The notes beneath the pieces are model-generated. The model was not told where the DNA came from, made no database searches, and saw only the letters and a list, made by a program, of their open reading frames with translations. DNA of 64,000 nucleotides, from contig NZ_JACHJB010000002.1 of the NCBI RefSeq assembly GCF_014207745.1, positions 62,001 to 126,000 of the forward strand. The letters run 5' to 3'. This document shows, piece by piece, positions 51,433 to 59,870 of the stretch (positions are counted from its first letter, which is position 1; each line of letters begins with the position of its first letter). The position numbers were made by a program, and so were the translations under genes. Source of the stretch: Nonomuraea muscovyensis. Its GTDB lineage: Bacteria > Actinomycetota > Actinomycetes > Streptosporangiales > Streptosporangiaceae.

Positions 51433-52581
51433 TCACCGGGTTCCGGAGCGCAACCGGACGAGATCGGGCTTGCCGTTCGGCAGCAGCGGCAGACTCGGCA
51501 CGATCCGCAGGTCACGGGGGGCGGCGTAGGCGGGCAGCCGGTCGCCGCAGAAGGCGCGCAACTGGGCGAGCGCGGGCGGCGCGTCGGGGTCGGCGGGCAC
51601 CACGACGGCGACCACGACCTCACCCCACTCGGGATCGGGGCGGCCGACGACGGCCACGTCGGCCACCTCCGGATGGCCGGCCAGCACCTCGGCGACCGCG
51701 CCCGCCACCACCTTCTCGCCACCGGTGTTGACGACGTCGTCGGCCCGGCCGAGGACCCGCAGCCTGCCCGCGGACATCTCGCCCAGGTCGGAGGTGACGA
51801 ACCAGGGGCCGTCACGGGGCACGGGCTCGCCCGACCGGTAGCCGGACAGCAGCACCGGCCCCGCGACGCGGATCAGCCCGTCGTCGCCGATCTTGAGATC
51901 CACGTTGTCAAGGGGCCGGCCGTCGTACACGCAGCCGCCGCACGTCTCGCTCATGCCGTACGTCGTCACCACGCGGGCGCCGAGCGCGCGGGCCGCGGCC
52001 ACCAGCCCCGGCCGGGGCGCGGCGCCGCCCAGCAGGATCGTCCGGAACCCCGACAGGTCGGCCCCCAGCTCGACCAGCCGGTGGAGCTGGGTCGGCACGA
52101 GCGACACGTGGTCGGCGCCGGACTCCAGCACGAGCCGGGGGTCGAAGCGCGGGTGGACGATCGGCTCGGTCTCGTTGAGCAACGCGCGGACCAGCACCTG
52201 CAACCCCGACACGTGCGACGTGGGCAGGCAGCACAGCCACCGCTGCCCCGGGGACGCCCCGACGCGCCGCAGCGAGGCCGCCGCCGAGGCCCGCAGGGCG
52301 CGCGCCGACAACATCACGCCCTTGGGCACGCCCGTGCTGCCGCTGGTGGCGATCACCACGGCCACGTCGCCGGGCACCCCCTCGCCCGCGTCATGGCGTA
52401 CGCCGTCGGCGTGGGTCGGGCGCAGGGCGGCGATCACGGCGCCGGACCGGTCGGGGGACAGCGGCAGGACGGCGGGCCCATCACCGGACAGGGCGTCACG
52501 GACCGCCGCGAACAGCTCGGGGCCCGAAGGGCCCACCAGGGCGTGCAACGGACGATCCGGATGCGGCGACGTGCTCGGCAT
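51433..52581 (-). CDS. menE: o-Succinylbenzoate-CoA ligase MenE
   Basis: 382 residues of the adenylate-forming family. The P-loop ATSGSTGVPKGVML (about 78-91), TYGMSETCGGCVYDG and GRADDVVNTGGEKV are intact. MenE activates o-succinylbenzoate with ATP and CoA in menaquinone synthesis. The short length and the divergent menD across a 131-bp gap support MenE over other acyl-CoA ligases. ATG at 52581 is taken; a longer upstream frame is unlikely. Confidence 0.9.
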   Translation of the reverse strand: MPSTSPHPDRPLHALVGPSGPELFAAVRDALSGDGPAVLPLSPDRSGAVIAALRPTHADGVRHDAGEGVPGDVAVVIATSGSTGVPKGVMLSARALRASAAASLRRVGASPGQRWLCCLPTSHVSGLQVLVRALLNETEPIVHPRFDPRLVLESGADHVSLVPTQLHRLVELGADLSGFRTILLGGAAPRPGLVAAARALGARVVTTYGMSETCGGCVYDGRPLDNVDLKIGDDGLIRVAGPVLLSGYRSGEPVPRDGPWFVTSDLGEMSAGRLRVLGRADDVVNTGGEKVVAGAVAEVLAGHPEVADVAVVGRPDPEWGEVVVAVVVPADPDAPPALAQLRAFCGDRLPAYAAPRDLRIVPSLPLLPNGKPDLVRLRSGTR

Positions 52582-52712
52582 GCTCGTAAGGTTAGTGGCG
52601 CACAACGGTGCGGACGGCGCCAGCCGCCGGCCCGGGGTGCACACCACACGTCCCTGCCCGCATTCGAGATCCGATCTCCCTCGTGGCTTCGCCGGATCCA
52701 GGAGGCCGCCCA

Positions 52713-54368
52713 GTGAACCCCGCTACCGCGCTGGCCACGGTGCTCGTCGACGAGTTGGTGCGCTGCGGCCTGACCGACGTCGTGGTGGCGCCCGGCTCGC
52801 GTTCGGCGCCGCTCGCGCTGGCCTTCCACGGCGAGTCACGGGTGCGGATGCACGTGCGGGTGGACGAGCGGTCGGCGTCGTTCCTGGCGCTCGGCCTGGC
52901 CAGACGGTCCGAGCGGCCCGTCGCGCTGGTCTGCTCCTCCGGCACGGCCGCCGCCAACTTCCACCCCGCCGTCATCGAGGCGAGCGAGTCGGGGGTGCCG
53001 CTGCTCGTGCTCACCGCCGACCGCCCGCCCGAGCTGCGCGGCACCGGCGCCAACCAGACGATCGACCAGATCAAGCTGTACGGCTCGGCGACCCGCTTCT
53101 TCGCCGAGGTCGGGGTGCCCGAGGAGCGGCCCGGCCAGGTGGCCTACTGGCGTTCGCTGGCCTGCCGCGCCCACCAACGGGCCGCCGGCCCCGCCGACCC
53201 CGGCCCGGTCCACCTCAACCTCGCCTTCCGCGATCCGCTCATCCCCGACGGCGACACCGCCTGGTGCGAGCCGCTCGACGGCGCCGAGGCAGGGCCATGG
53301 GTGCGCGCCCGCGTCGCGCCCCCGCCCATCGCCCTGCACCTGCCGCCGACCCGGCGCGGCGTCCTGGTGGTCGGCGACGGCGCGACGAACGTGCGCCGCT
53401 ACGTCGCCGCGGCGGGCATGGCCGGCTGGCCCGTGCTGTCGGAGCCCAACGGCGGCGCCCGCTACGGCGACCACGCCGTCTCCGCCTACCACTACCTGCT
53501 GTCCACCCCCGAGTTCGCCGACGCCCACGTGCCGGAGGTGGTGGTGACCCTGGGCCGGCCGGGCCTGTCGCGGCCGCTGCTGTCGTGGCTGAAGCGCGCC
53601 CCCGAGCACATCGTGGTCTCCTCGGGGCTGGAGCGCTGGCCAGACCCGACCCGGTCCGCGACCCAGGTGGCGCAGGCGGTGGAGATCCCCGTCGCCTCGG
53701 GCGACGACAGCTGGCTGCACGCCTGGCGGCAGGCCGACCTCGCGGCGCGGGAGGCCGTGGACGAGGTGCTCGACGCCTCCGGGATGAGCGAGCCGCGGGT
53801 GGCACGCGACCTGGTGGAGGCGCTGCCCAACGGGGCGCTGCTGTTCTGCGGGTCGTCGATGCCGGTGCGCGACCTCGACCAGGCGATGCGGCCGCGGCGC
53901 GGGCTGCGGCTGTTGGCCAACCGGGGCGCCTCCGGCATCGACGGGGCGGTCTCGACGGCGATGGGCGCGGCGCTGGCGCACAACGGGCCGTCGTACGCGC
54001 TGATGGGCGACCTGTCGTTCCTGCACGACCAGAACGGCCTGGTCCTCGGGCCGCGCGAGCCCCGGCCCGACCTGTGCCTCGTCGTGGTCAACAACGACGG
54101 GGGCGGGATCTTCTCGCTGCTGCCGCAGGCGGCGATCCGTGACGCGTTCGAGCGGGTCTTCGGCACGCCGCACGGCGTTGACCTCGGGTACGTGGCCGCG
54201 TCGACGGGCACGCCGTACACGCTGGTCGAGGACATCGGCGACCTGCCCAAGGCGCTGCGGGGGCACGGGCCGCGGGTGGTGGAGGTCCGCACCGACCGCG
54301 AGGCGAACGTCACGGTGCACGCCCGCCTGCGGGAGGCCGCCCAGGCGGCCGTCCGGGCCGCCGGCTGA
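52713..54368 (+). CDS. menD: SEPHCHC synthase MenD
   Basis: 551 residues, a thiamine-diphosphate enzyme that joins isochorismate and 2-oxoglutarate in menaquinone synthesis. The N-terminal VVAPGSRSAPLALAF motif, active-site VDERSASFLALGLAR and the ThDP/Mg2+ site (MGDLSFLHDQNGL...NNDGGGIFSLLPQ) are intact. GTG at 52713 follows AGGAGG by 6 nt. With divergent menE it forms a partial men locus; other men genes are not in the window. Confidence 0.95.
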   Translation: MNPATALATVLVDELVRCGLTDVVVAPGSRSAPLALAFHGESRVRMHVRVDERSASFLALGLARRSERPVALVCSSGTAAANFHPAVIEASESGVPLLVLTADRPPELRGTGANQTIDQIKLYGSATRFFAEVGVPEERPGQVAYWRSLACRAHQRAAGPADPGPVHLNLAFRDPLIPDGDTAWCEPLDGAEAGPWVRARVAPPPIALHLPPTRRGVLVVGDGATNVRRYVAAAGMAGWPVLSEPNGGARYGDHAVSAYHYLLSTPEFADAHVPEVVVTLGRPGLSRPLLSWLKRAPEHIVVSSGLERWPDPTRSATQVAQAVEIPVASGDDSWLHAWRQADLAAREAVDEVLDASGMSEPRVARDLVEALPNGALLFCGSSMPVRDLDQAMRPRRGLRLLANRGASGIDGAVSTAMGAALAHNGPSYALMGDLSFLHDQNGLVLGPREPRPDLCLVVVNNDGGGIFSLLPQAAIRDAFERVFGTPHGVDLGYVAASTGTPYTLVEDIGDLPKALRGHGPRVVEVRTDREANVTVHARLREAAQAAVRAAG

Positions 54369-54442
54369 CCCGGCCCGGCCGCCGCCTCGGGCAGGCCGGG
54401 CGGCGAGGGGGCGAGGAGTGTGGCGCCCTGACCGTCGCTCGG

Positions 54443-55183
54443 TCAGCGTTCGATGAGGGTGACCTCGAGGGAGTAGTGCGAGGCGCGGTAGATGTGCGAG
54501 CCGTGCTCGACCGCCCGGCCCTGGTCGTCGTAGGTGGTGCGGACCATGGTCAGCAGCGGGGCGCCGCGCCGCTCGTGCAGCAGCCGGGCCTCGGCCTGGC
54601 TGGCCGCGCGGGCGCCGATGCGCTGGTTGGCGACCCGCATCCGCACGCCCGCCCCGCGCAGCAGCTCGTACAGGCCGCGGTCCTCCAGCGCGGCGGCGCC
54701 GAGCGGGGCGAGCCCCAGCGGCAGCCAGTTGTGCAGCACGGCCAGCGGCTCGCCGGCCGCGAACCGCAGCCGCTCGACGTAGAGGATCTCGGTGCCCGGC
54801 TCCAGGCCGAGGATGGGGGCGATGTGCTCGTCCACCGGGCGCGGCTCCAGCGTCAGCACCTGCGTGGCGGGCTCCTGGCCGGCGCGGCGCAGGTCGTCGT
54901 AGAGGCTGGTCAGCTCGACCGAGCGTTTGACCTGCCCGTGCACCACCTGGGTGCCGACGCCGCGCTTGCGCACCAGCAGGCCCTTGTCCACGAGATACTG
55001 GATGGCCTGGCGGATGGTGGGCCTCGACAGGCCGAGCTTGTCGGCCAGCAGGATCTCGTTGTCGAGCCGGGAGCCGGGGGCCAGGTCGCCCCGCCGGATC
55101 GCTTCGGCGATCTGCTCGGCCACCTGGAAATAGAGCGGCACGGGACTGGATCGATCCAGGTCGATCGCCAGATTAGCGGTCAT
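54443..55183 (-). CDS. GntR family regulator, HutC subfamily (UTRA domain)
   Basis: 246 residues with a GntR winged helix (about 10-75; PLYFQVAEQIAEAIRRGDLAPGSRL, LSRPTIRQAIQYLVDKGLL) and a UTRA effector domain (about 90-240; ILYVERLRFAAGEPLAVLHNWLPL, MVRTTYDDQGRAVEHGSHIYRA). UTRA domains sense sugars or amines. ATG at 55183 is preferred; ATG 55219 is possible. A 24-bp palindrome lies just upstream, between it and a divergent inositol monophosphatase gene, which is the likely target. Confidence 0.9.
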   Translation of the reverse strand: MTANLAIDLDRSSPVPLYFQVAEQIAEAIRRGDLAPGSRLDNEILLADKLGLSRPTIRQAIQYLVDKGLLVRKRGVGTQVVHGQVKRSVELTSLYDDLRRAGQEPATQVLTLEPRPVDEHIAPILGLEPGTEILYVERLRFAAGEPLAVLHNWLPLGLAPLGAAALEDRGLYELLRGAGVRMRVANQRIGARAASQAEARLLHERRGAPLLTMVRTTYDDQGRAVEHGSHIYRASHYSLEVTLIER

Positions 55184-55201
55184 GCCGATCAGGGTACCGA
55201 G

Positions 55202-55225
55202 GTCAGAATGTCCTGACAATCTGAC
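55202..55225. promoter_or_regulatory. 24-bp near-perfect palindrome between GntR and IMPase genes
   Basis: GTCAGA (55202-55207) mirrors TCTGAC (55220-55225), and inner GTC (55210-55212) mirrors GAC (55215-55217); 10 of 12 base pairs are symmetric. It lies in the 149-bp divergent gap. The size and symmetry suit a dimeric GntR protein. Confidence 0.7.
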
Positions 55226-55332
55226 GGCAAGGGCATGCCGGGCTGCCTCCGTTGTGCGCTGATCGTCCCGTTCTGGGCATGAGAGGTTGCTGGGGGACCC
55301 GTACGGATCGCCGCAGGAGACCCGGAGGAGAC

Positions 55333-56118
55333 ATGGACATGACGCGATACCCCGACGCGGAGTTGCTGGAGACGGCCGTCGAGGCGGCCAGGGCGGTGGG
55401 TCCCCGCTTGCGCAAGGCGTTCCGGTCCCGGCCGGCGGTGAGTACCAAGCGTGACTTCCACGACCCCGTGACCGAGCATGACAGGGCGGCCGAGGAGACG
55501 ATCCGCGCCGTGCTCGTCGGCCGCCGGCCGGACAGCGCGATCGTGGGCGAGGAGGGCGGCCAGACCGGCTCGGGCGACCTGTGCTGGTACGTGGACCCGA
55601 TCGACGGCACCGCCAACTTCGCCGCCGGGCTGCCGTTCTTCTGCGTCTCCATCGCGGCCGCCGTGGACGGGGAACTGGTGGCGGGTGTCGTGTACGACCC
55701 GGTGCGCGAGGACGAGTTCACCGCCTCGACGGCGGGCGCCTGGTGCAACGGCACGCCGATCCGCAGCGTGGGCGCCTCGCGCGACCGGGAGGCGATGCTG
55801 CTGTCGAGCTACCCCACGCCCCGCGACATGGAGTCCGGCCGGGAGGAGGCGCTGGGCCGCTACGGCCGGTTCCTGGCGTCGTTCGCGGCCGTGCGGCGGC
55901 CCGGCAGCGCCGCGTTGAAGCTGGCACACGTGGCCGCCGGCTGGTCCGACGCCGCCTACGGCACGGGTGCCAGCCCCTGGGACGTGGCGGCCGGCGCCCT
56001 GCTGGTGCGCCGGGCGGGCGGCGTGTACCTGGGGGACCCGCTGGCGACGGGCGACTATCTGGCGCACGTGGGCGGCTTCGACCTGGGCTCGTCGGCGCTG
56101 GCCGAGGTGAGGCCCTGA
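55333..56118 (+). CDS. Inositol monophosphatase family protein
   Basis: 261 residues. Metal-dependent phosphatase motifs are GEEGG (about 77), VDPIDGTANF (about 93-102) and the late WDVAAGALLVRRAGG (about 220-234). Substrates in the family include inositol phosphate, fructose-1,6-bisphosphate and others. ATG at 55333 has GGAGGAG 4 nt upstream; ATG at 55339 has better spacing and is equally possible. It is divergent from and probably controlled by the HutC-type regulator. Confidence 0.9.
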   Translation: MDMTRYPDAELLETAVEAARAVGPRLRKAFRSRPAVSTKRDFHDPVTEHDRAAEETIRAVLVGRRPDSAIVGEEGGQTGSGDLCWYVDPIDGTANFAAGLPFFCVSIAAAVDGELVAGVVYDPVREDEFTASTAGAWCNGTPIRSVGASRDREAMLLSSYPTPRDMESGREEALGRYGRFLASFAAVRRPGSAALKLAHVAAGWSDAAYGTGASPWDVAAGALLVRRAGGVYLGDPLATGDYLAHVGGFDLGSSALAEVRP

Positions 56119-56218
56119 GCCGCGCGGCCTGGCCTCGCCCGGCGACCACGTGGCGGTAGCCCAACCTCTTCTACGACCCCACATGAGGTGACGGGCCGCG
56201 GCTCGGTGGTCAGCGTGG

Positions 56219-56872
56219 TCAGCGTCGCCGGCGATACTCGCCGGCCTGCCGCACGTGGTCGATCATGAGGCGTTCGGCGGCCGTGCCGTCGGCGCGGGCC
56301 AGGGCGTCCAGGATCCGCTCGTGCGCCTCCAATTGCGGGCCGACCTGGGCGTCGTCCAGCCAGAGGGACGCCGTGGCGGGCACCGGGAAGCTGTTGCGCA
56401 CCGCCCGCGCGTGCCGGCCGAGGAACGCCGGCCCGCCGATGTCGGCGATGCCCAGGTGGAAGAGCCTGCTCTGCTCGCCGAGCAGGTCGTTCCTGCCCCG
56501 CCCGGCGTCGCGGACCATCGCGGCGTGCACCTCGCGCAGCCCGCCGAGCTCCTCGTCGGTGATCCGGCCCGCGGCCAGCCGCGCGCCGAGCCCCTCGACG
56601 ACCGCGCGCAGCCCGTAGAACTCCTCCAGCGCGTCCTCGCCCAGGTCCACCACGGTCGCGCCGTGGTGCGCCTCGTAGCTGATCAGCCGGTCGTTCTCCA
56701 GCCTGCGCAGCGCCTCGCGGACCGGCGTCACCGAGACCCCGAGCCGCCGGGCGACCGCACCCGCGCGCAGCGCCGTCCCGCCGGGGATCCGGGCGGAGCG
56801 GATCTCGTCGAGCAGCACGCTGTAGACGTAGTCGGCCTTGCTCATCGGTGGTCGCGGCTCGCTGGTCGGCAT
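56219..56872 (-). CDS. GntR family regulator, FadR subfamily (FCD domain)
   Basis: 217 residues: winged helix (about 12-75; SVLLDEIRSARIPGGTALRAG, VSVTPVREALRRLENDRLI) and an FCD ligand domain (about 80-205; EFYGLRAVVEGLGARLAA; LFHLGIADIGG; AHERILDALARADG) with metal-ligand His/Asp positions. FCD regulators usually sense organic acids. It is divergent from a CoA transferase/CitE-like operon with a palindrome between them, so it very probably regulates that operon. ATG 56872 or 56845. Confidence 0.9.
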   Translation of the reverse strand: MPTSEPRPPMSKADYVYSVLLDEIRSARIPGGTALRAGAVARRLGVSVTPVREALRRLENDRLISYEAHHGATVVDLGEDALEEFYGLRAVVEGLGARLAAGRITDEELGGLREVHAAMVRDAGRGRNDLLGEQSRLFHLGIADIGGPAFLGRHARAVRNSFPVPATASLWLDDAQVGPQLEAHERILDALARADGTAAERLMIDHVRQAGEYRRRR

Positions 56873-56914
56873 GTCCCCAAGTGTCCTGCAATGTCGGCAA
56901 AGGTTGCGTGATTT

Positions 56915-56929
56915 CGTATTTCTTATACG
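56915..56929. promoter_or_regulatory. Palindrome CGTAT-N5-ATACG ahead of the CoA transferase gene
   Basis: CGTAT (56915-56919) and ATACG (56925-56929) lie directly upstream of the CoA transferase start, overlapping a TATAC-like -10 region. It resembles AT-centred operators of FadR-type GntR proteins. The short distance to the ATG fits a leaderless mRNA. Confidence 0.6.
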
Positions 56930-56933
56930 TTAT

Positions 56934-58127
56934 ATGTTCATGACAAGTCTCGCCGGTCTGCGGGTCATCGACGCCGCGACACTGTTCGCCGGACCCTCCG
57001 CCGCGATGATGCTGGGCGACTTCGGCGCCGACGTCGTCAAGATCGAGCACCCCCGGCGCGGCGACCCCTCGCGCGGGCACGGCGCCTCGGTGGACGGCGT
57101 GGGCCTGTGGTGGAAGACGCTCTCGCGCAACAAACGCGCCGCCGCGGTGGACCTGTCACGCCCCGAGGGGCAGCGCGTCCTGCGCCGCCTGGCCGAACGC
57201 TCCGACGTCCTGGTCGAGAACTTCCGCCCCGGCACGCTGGAACGCTGGGACCTGGCCCCCGCCGACCTGCTGGAGCTGAACCCGCGCCTGATCGTGGCCC
57301 GCATGACCGGGTTCGGGCAGGTCGGGCCGATGGCCGGGCGACCGGGGTTCGGCACGCTGGCCGAGGCCATGAGCGGGTTCGCGGCGATGACGGGGGAGCC
57401 GGACGGGCCGCCCACGCTGCCGCCGCTCGCCCTCGCCGACGGCATCGCCGGGCTCGCCATGTCGTACGCCGTCATGGTGGCGCTGCACGCCCGCGAGCGC
57501 ACCGGGCGCGGCCAGGTCATCGACATGGCGATCATCGAGCCGATCCTCGGCCTGCTGGGCCCGCAGATGACCGCCTACCGGGCGCTCGGCGTGGTCCCCC
57601 CGCGCACCGGCAACCGGTCCAGCAGCAACGCGCCGCGCAACACCTACCGCACCCGCGACGGCCGCTGGCTGGCCGTCTCCACCAGCGCCCAGCCCATCGC
57701 CGAACGTGTCGTCACCCTCGTCGGCCGGCCCGACCTGGTGGCGCAGCCGTGGTTCGCCACCGGCAGCGGGCGGGTGCGGCACGTGGACGAGCTGGACGAG
57801 GCCGTCGCCGCGTGGATCGCCGAACGGGACGCCGACGAGGTCATCGCCCGGTTCGAGGAGGCGCAGGCCGCCGTCGCGCCCATCTACGACGTCACCGACA
57901 TCGCCGAGGACCCGCAGTACGCGGCGCTCGGCACCTTCCTCGACGTGCCCGACGAGGAGCTGGGCACGGTGACCATGCAGAACGTGCTGTTCCGCCTGTC
58001 GGACACGCCCGGCGAGGTGCGCTGGGCCGGGCGGCGGCTCGGCCGCGACACCGACGAGGTGCTCGGGGAGCTCGACTACGGCCCGGAGGAGATCGCGGTG
58101 CTGCGCGAGGCGGGGGTGATCGCGTGA
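56934..58127 (+). CDS. CaiB/BaiF family CoA-transferase
   Basis: 397 residues of the class III CoA-transferase family (GLRVIDAATLFAGPSAAMMLGDFGADVVKIEHP; RNKRAAAVDLSRPEG; GFGTLAEAMSGFAAMTGEP; APRNTYRTRDGRWLAVS). The enzyme moves CoA between carboxylic acids. In many members a catalytic Asp follows PG[FY]; here PGFGT stands there, as in one common subgroup. No ribosome site precedes ATG 56934 or 56940, and a -10-like box sits close by. The stop overlaps the next gene's GTG, so it forms an operon with the CitE-like lyase. Confidence 0.9.
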   Translation: MFMTSLAGLRVIDAATLFAGPSAAMMLGDFGADVVKIEHPRRGDPSRGHGASVDGVGLWWKTLSRNKRAAAVDLSRPEGQRVLRRLAERSDVLVENFRPGTLERWDLAPADLLELNPRLIVARMTGFGQVGPMAGRPGFGTLAEAMSGFAAMTGEPDGPPTLPPLALADGIAGLAMSYAVMVALHARERTGRGQVIDMAIIEPILGLLGPQMTAYRALGVVPPRTGNRSSSNAPRNTYRTRDGRWLAVSTSAQPIAERVVTLVGRPDLVAQPWFATGSGRVRHVDELDEAVAAWIAERDADEVIARFEEAQAAVAPIYDVTDIAEDPQYAALGTFLDVPDEELGTVTMQNVLFRLSDTPGEVRWAGRRLGRDTDEVLGELDYGPEEIAVLREAGVIA

Positions 58128-59071
58128 CCGCCGCCGAGCAGCCCGCCTCCGCCAAGGTCACCTGGCTGTACGTGCCGGGGGACCGGCCGGAGCGGTTCGC
58201 CAAGGCGGTCGCGTCGGGGGCCGACGTGGTCATCATCGACCTTGAGGACGCGGTGGCGCCCGCCCGCAAGGACGAGGCCCGCGCCGACGCGGTCGCCTAC
58301 CTGCGCGGTGCCGCTGACGAGGGCTCGCGCCCGGACGGGGTCGAGGTGCACGTGCGGCTCAACGACCTCACCACCCAGCGGGGCCTGGACGACCTGAGCG
58401 CGCTGCTGGACCTGCCGGGGCTCGACGCCGTCCGCCTGCCGAAGATCGAGTCGCCGCGCACCCTCGATCTGCTCGACCACTTCCCGGTGCCGGCGTACGC
58501 GCTGCTGGAGTCGGCGGCGGGCATCCTGGCGGCCGCCGCCATCGCGGCCCACCCGCGGGTGGCGGGCGTGGCACTCGGTGAGCAGGATCTGGCCGCCGAG
58601 CTGTCGATCAGCGACGAGAGCGCCCTGAACCACCTGCGGCTCCAGGTCGTGCTCGCCGCCGCCGCCGCCGGGCTGCCGCCCGTGCCCATGTCGGTCTATC
58701 CGAACGTACGGGACGAGCCGGGCCTGCTCGCCTCGTGCGCCGCGGGCCGGGCCCTGGGCCTGCTCGGCCGGGCGGCCATCCATCCCCGCCAGCTTCCGGC
58801 GATCAGGCGGGCGTTCACCCCCACGCCGCAGGAGACGGCCCGCGCCGCGGAGATCCTCGACGCGGCGGAGCGCGCCGAGCTGGAGGGGGCGGGGGCGGTG
58901 GCCCTTCCCGACGGGCGCTTCGTGGACGCGCCGGTCGTGGCCCGGGCCCGCCGCACCCTGTCCCTCGCCGCCCGCCTCGCCCCTGACCACCTCACCCCGG
59001 CCCGTCCGGACCCGGCTCGCCCGGACGCGGCCCGCCCGGACTCCGCTCAGCCGCGTCCAGTCGTACCCTGA
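58124..59071 (+). CDS. HpcH/HpaI aldolase/citrate lyase (CitE-like) family protein
   Basis: 315 residues. The barrel motifs YVPGDRPERF, IIDLEDAV (acidic metal ligands), HVRLND, RLPKIES, LLESAAGI and GEQDLAAEL fit CitE-like acyl-CoA lyases. The last 30 residues are a Pro/Arg/Asp-rich repetitive tail encoded by short GC repeats. GTG at 58124 overlaps the CoA transferase stop. Together they could activate and cleave a hydroxy-dicarboxylic acid such as a malyl- or citramalyl-like CoA thioester; this is inference. Confidence 0.9.
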   Translation: MTAAEQPASAKVTWLYVPGDRPERFAKAVASGADVVIIDLEDAVAPARKDEARADAVAYLRGAADEGSRPDGVEVHVRLNDLTTQRGLDDLSALLDLPGLDAVRLPKIESPRTLDLLDHFPVPAYALLESAAGILAAAAIAAHPRVAGVALGEQDLAAELSISDESALNHLRLQVVLAAAAAGLPPVPMSVYPNVRDEPGLLASCAAGRALGLLGRAAIHPRQLPAIRRAFTPTPQETARAAEILDAAERAELEGAGAVALPDGRFVDAPVVARARRTLSLAARLAPDHLTPARPDPARPDAARPDSAQPRPVVP

Positions 59072-59103
59072 CCGCCACGCCGGGCGCGGTCCGCCCGTGG
59101 CGG
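59072..59103. terminator. 8-bp hairpin between convergent genes
   Basis: CCGCCACG (59072-59079) and CGTGGCGG (59096-59103) are exact reverse complements, in the 33-bp gap between the CitE-like gene and the TetR gene stops. Confidence 0.5.
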
Positions 59104-59104
59104 G

Positions 59105-59737
59105 TCAGGGGTTCCAGCGGGACGACAGCTCGGTGTCGTCGGGTGCCGGACCCGGCAGGGGGCGGTGGGCGGGCGGCTGACGCAGCGAGTCGAGCATCAG
59201 CGCCAGGAAGCGGTGCCGGAGCTGCGAGGTGCGCTCCTCGTCGCCCAGCTTGAGCGAGGCGAGCTGCTCGAACAGGAGCGCGATGTCCGCGGGCGTCACG
59301 TCCGGCCGCAGCACCCCCGCCTCGACGGCCCGCCCGTGCACCTCGATCGCCAGCTCGGAGGCCCGGACGGCGTCGCGGAACAGCTCCTCCGTGGGCTGGA
59401 ACGTCCCGGCCAGCTTGATGGTGAGGGAGTTGGTGTCGGCGTCGACGATGCCCCGCATGTAGGAGGCGAACTCGTCCCACGGGTCGCCGCCCTCCCCGAT
59501 CGCCCGCTCCGTGACCTCGATGTACAGCTTGAGCCCGTCGCCGCAGAGCTTCTGCAGCAGCGCCTCCTTGCTGGGGTAGCGGCGGTAGAGCGCGCTGATG
59601 CCGACGCCCGCCCGCTCGGCGACGGCCGCGATGGGCGCGCCGGGATCGGCGGTGAAGACCGCCCGCGCCGCCTCGAGGATCAGCTCGTCGTTGCGCGCGG
59701 CCTGCGCCTTACGGCCGCTCATCGGTGCAGTTGTCAT
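59105..59737 (-). CDS. TetR/AcrR family regulator, probable repressor of the sugar ABC operon
   Basis: 210 residues. The helix-turn-helix region (about 15-65; RNDELILEAARAVFTADPGAPIAAVAERAGVGISALYRRYPSKEALL in pattern) and the C-terminal helical domain are typical. ATG at 59737 is supported by domain layout. It is divergent from a CUT2-type ABC transporter operon, with an inverted repeat in the 133-bp gap, and probably represses that operon and itself. Confidence 0.88.
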   Translation of the reverse strand: MTTAPMSGRKAQAARNDELILEAARAVFTADPGAPIAAVAERAGVGISALYRRYPSKEALLQKLCGDGLKLYIEVTERAIGEGGDPWDEFASYMRGIVDADTNSLTIKLAGTFQPTEELFRDAVRASELAIEVHGRAVEAGVLRPDVTPADIALLFEQLASLKLGDEERTSQLRHRFLALMLDSLRQPPAHRPLPGPAPDDTELSSRWNP

Positions 59738-59751
59738 GCCACCAGCATACG

Positions 59752-59770
59752 GGAACGAATGATTCCGTTC
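59752..59770. promoter_or_regulatory. Inverted repeat between TetR and the sugar ABC operon
   Basis: GAACG (59753-59757) mirrors CGTTC (59766-59770), and inside it GAATGATTC (59757-59765) is itself an exact palindrome. The outer and inner symmetry axes differ by about half a base. It lies 15 nt from the TetR start, a usual operator position. Confidence 0.6.
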
Positions 59771-59870
59771 TATCGTTTCGTCATGCCGCGTTCATTAGTC
59801 CGTATGTCTATACAAACAGGGGGCATTGGGGTAGAACCAGGGCTAGCCCGTTGGTCCTTGGAGGTGTCCC

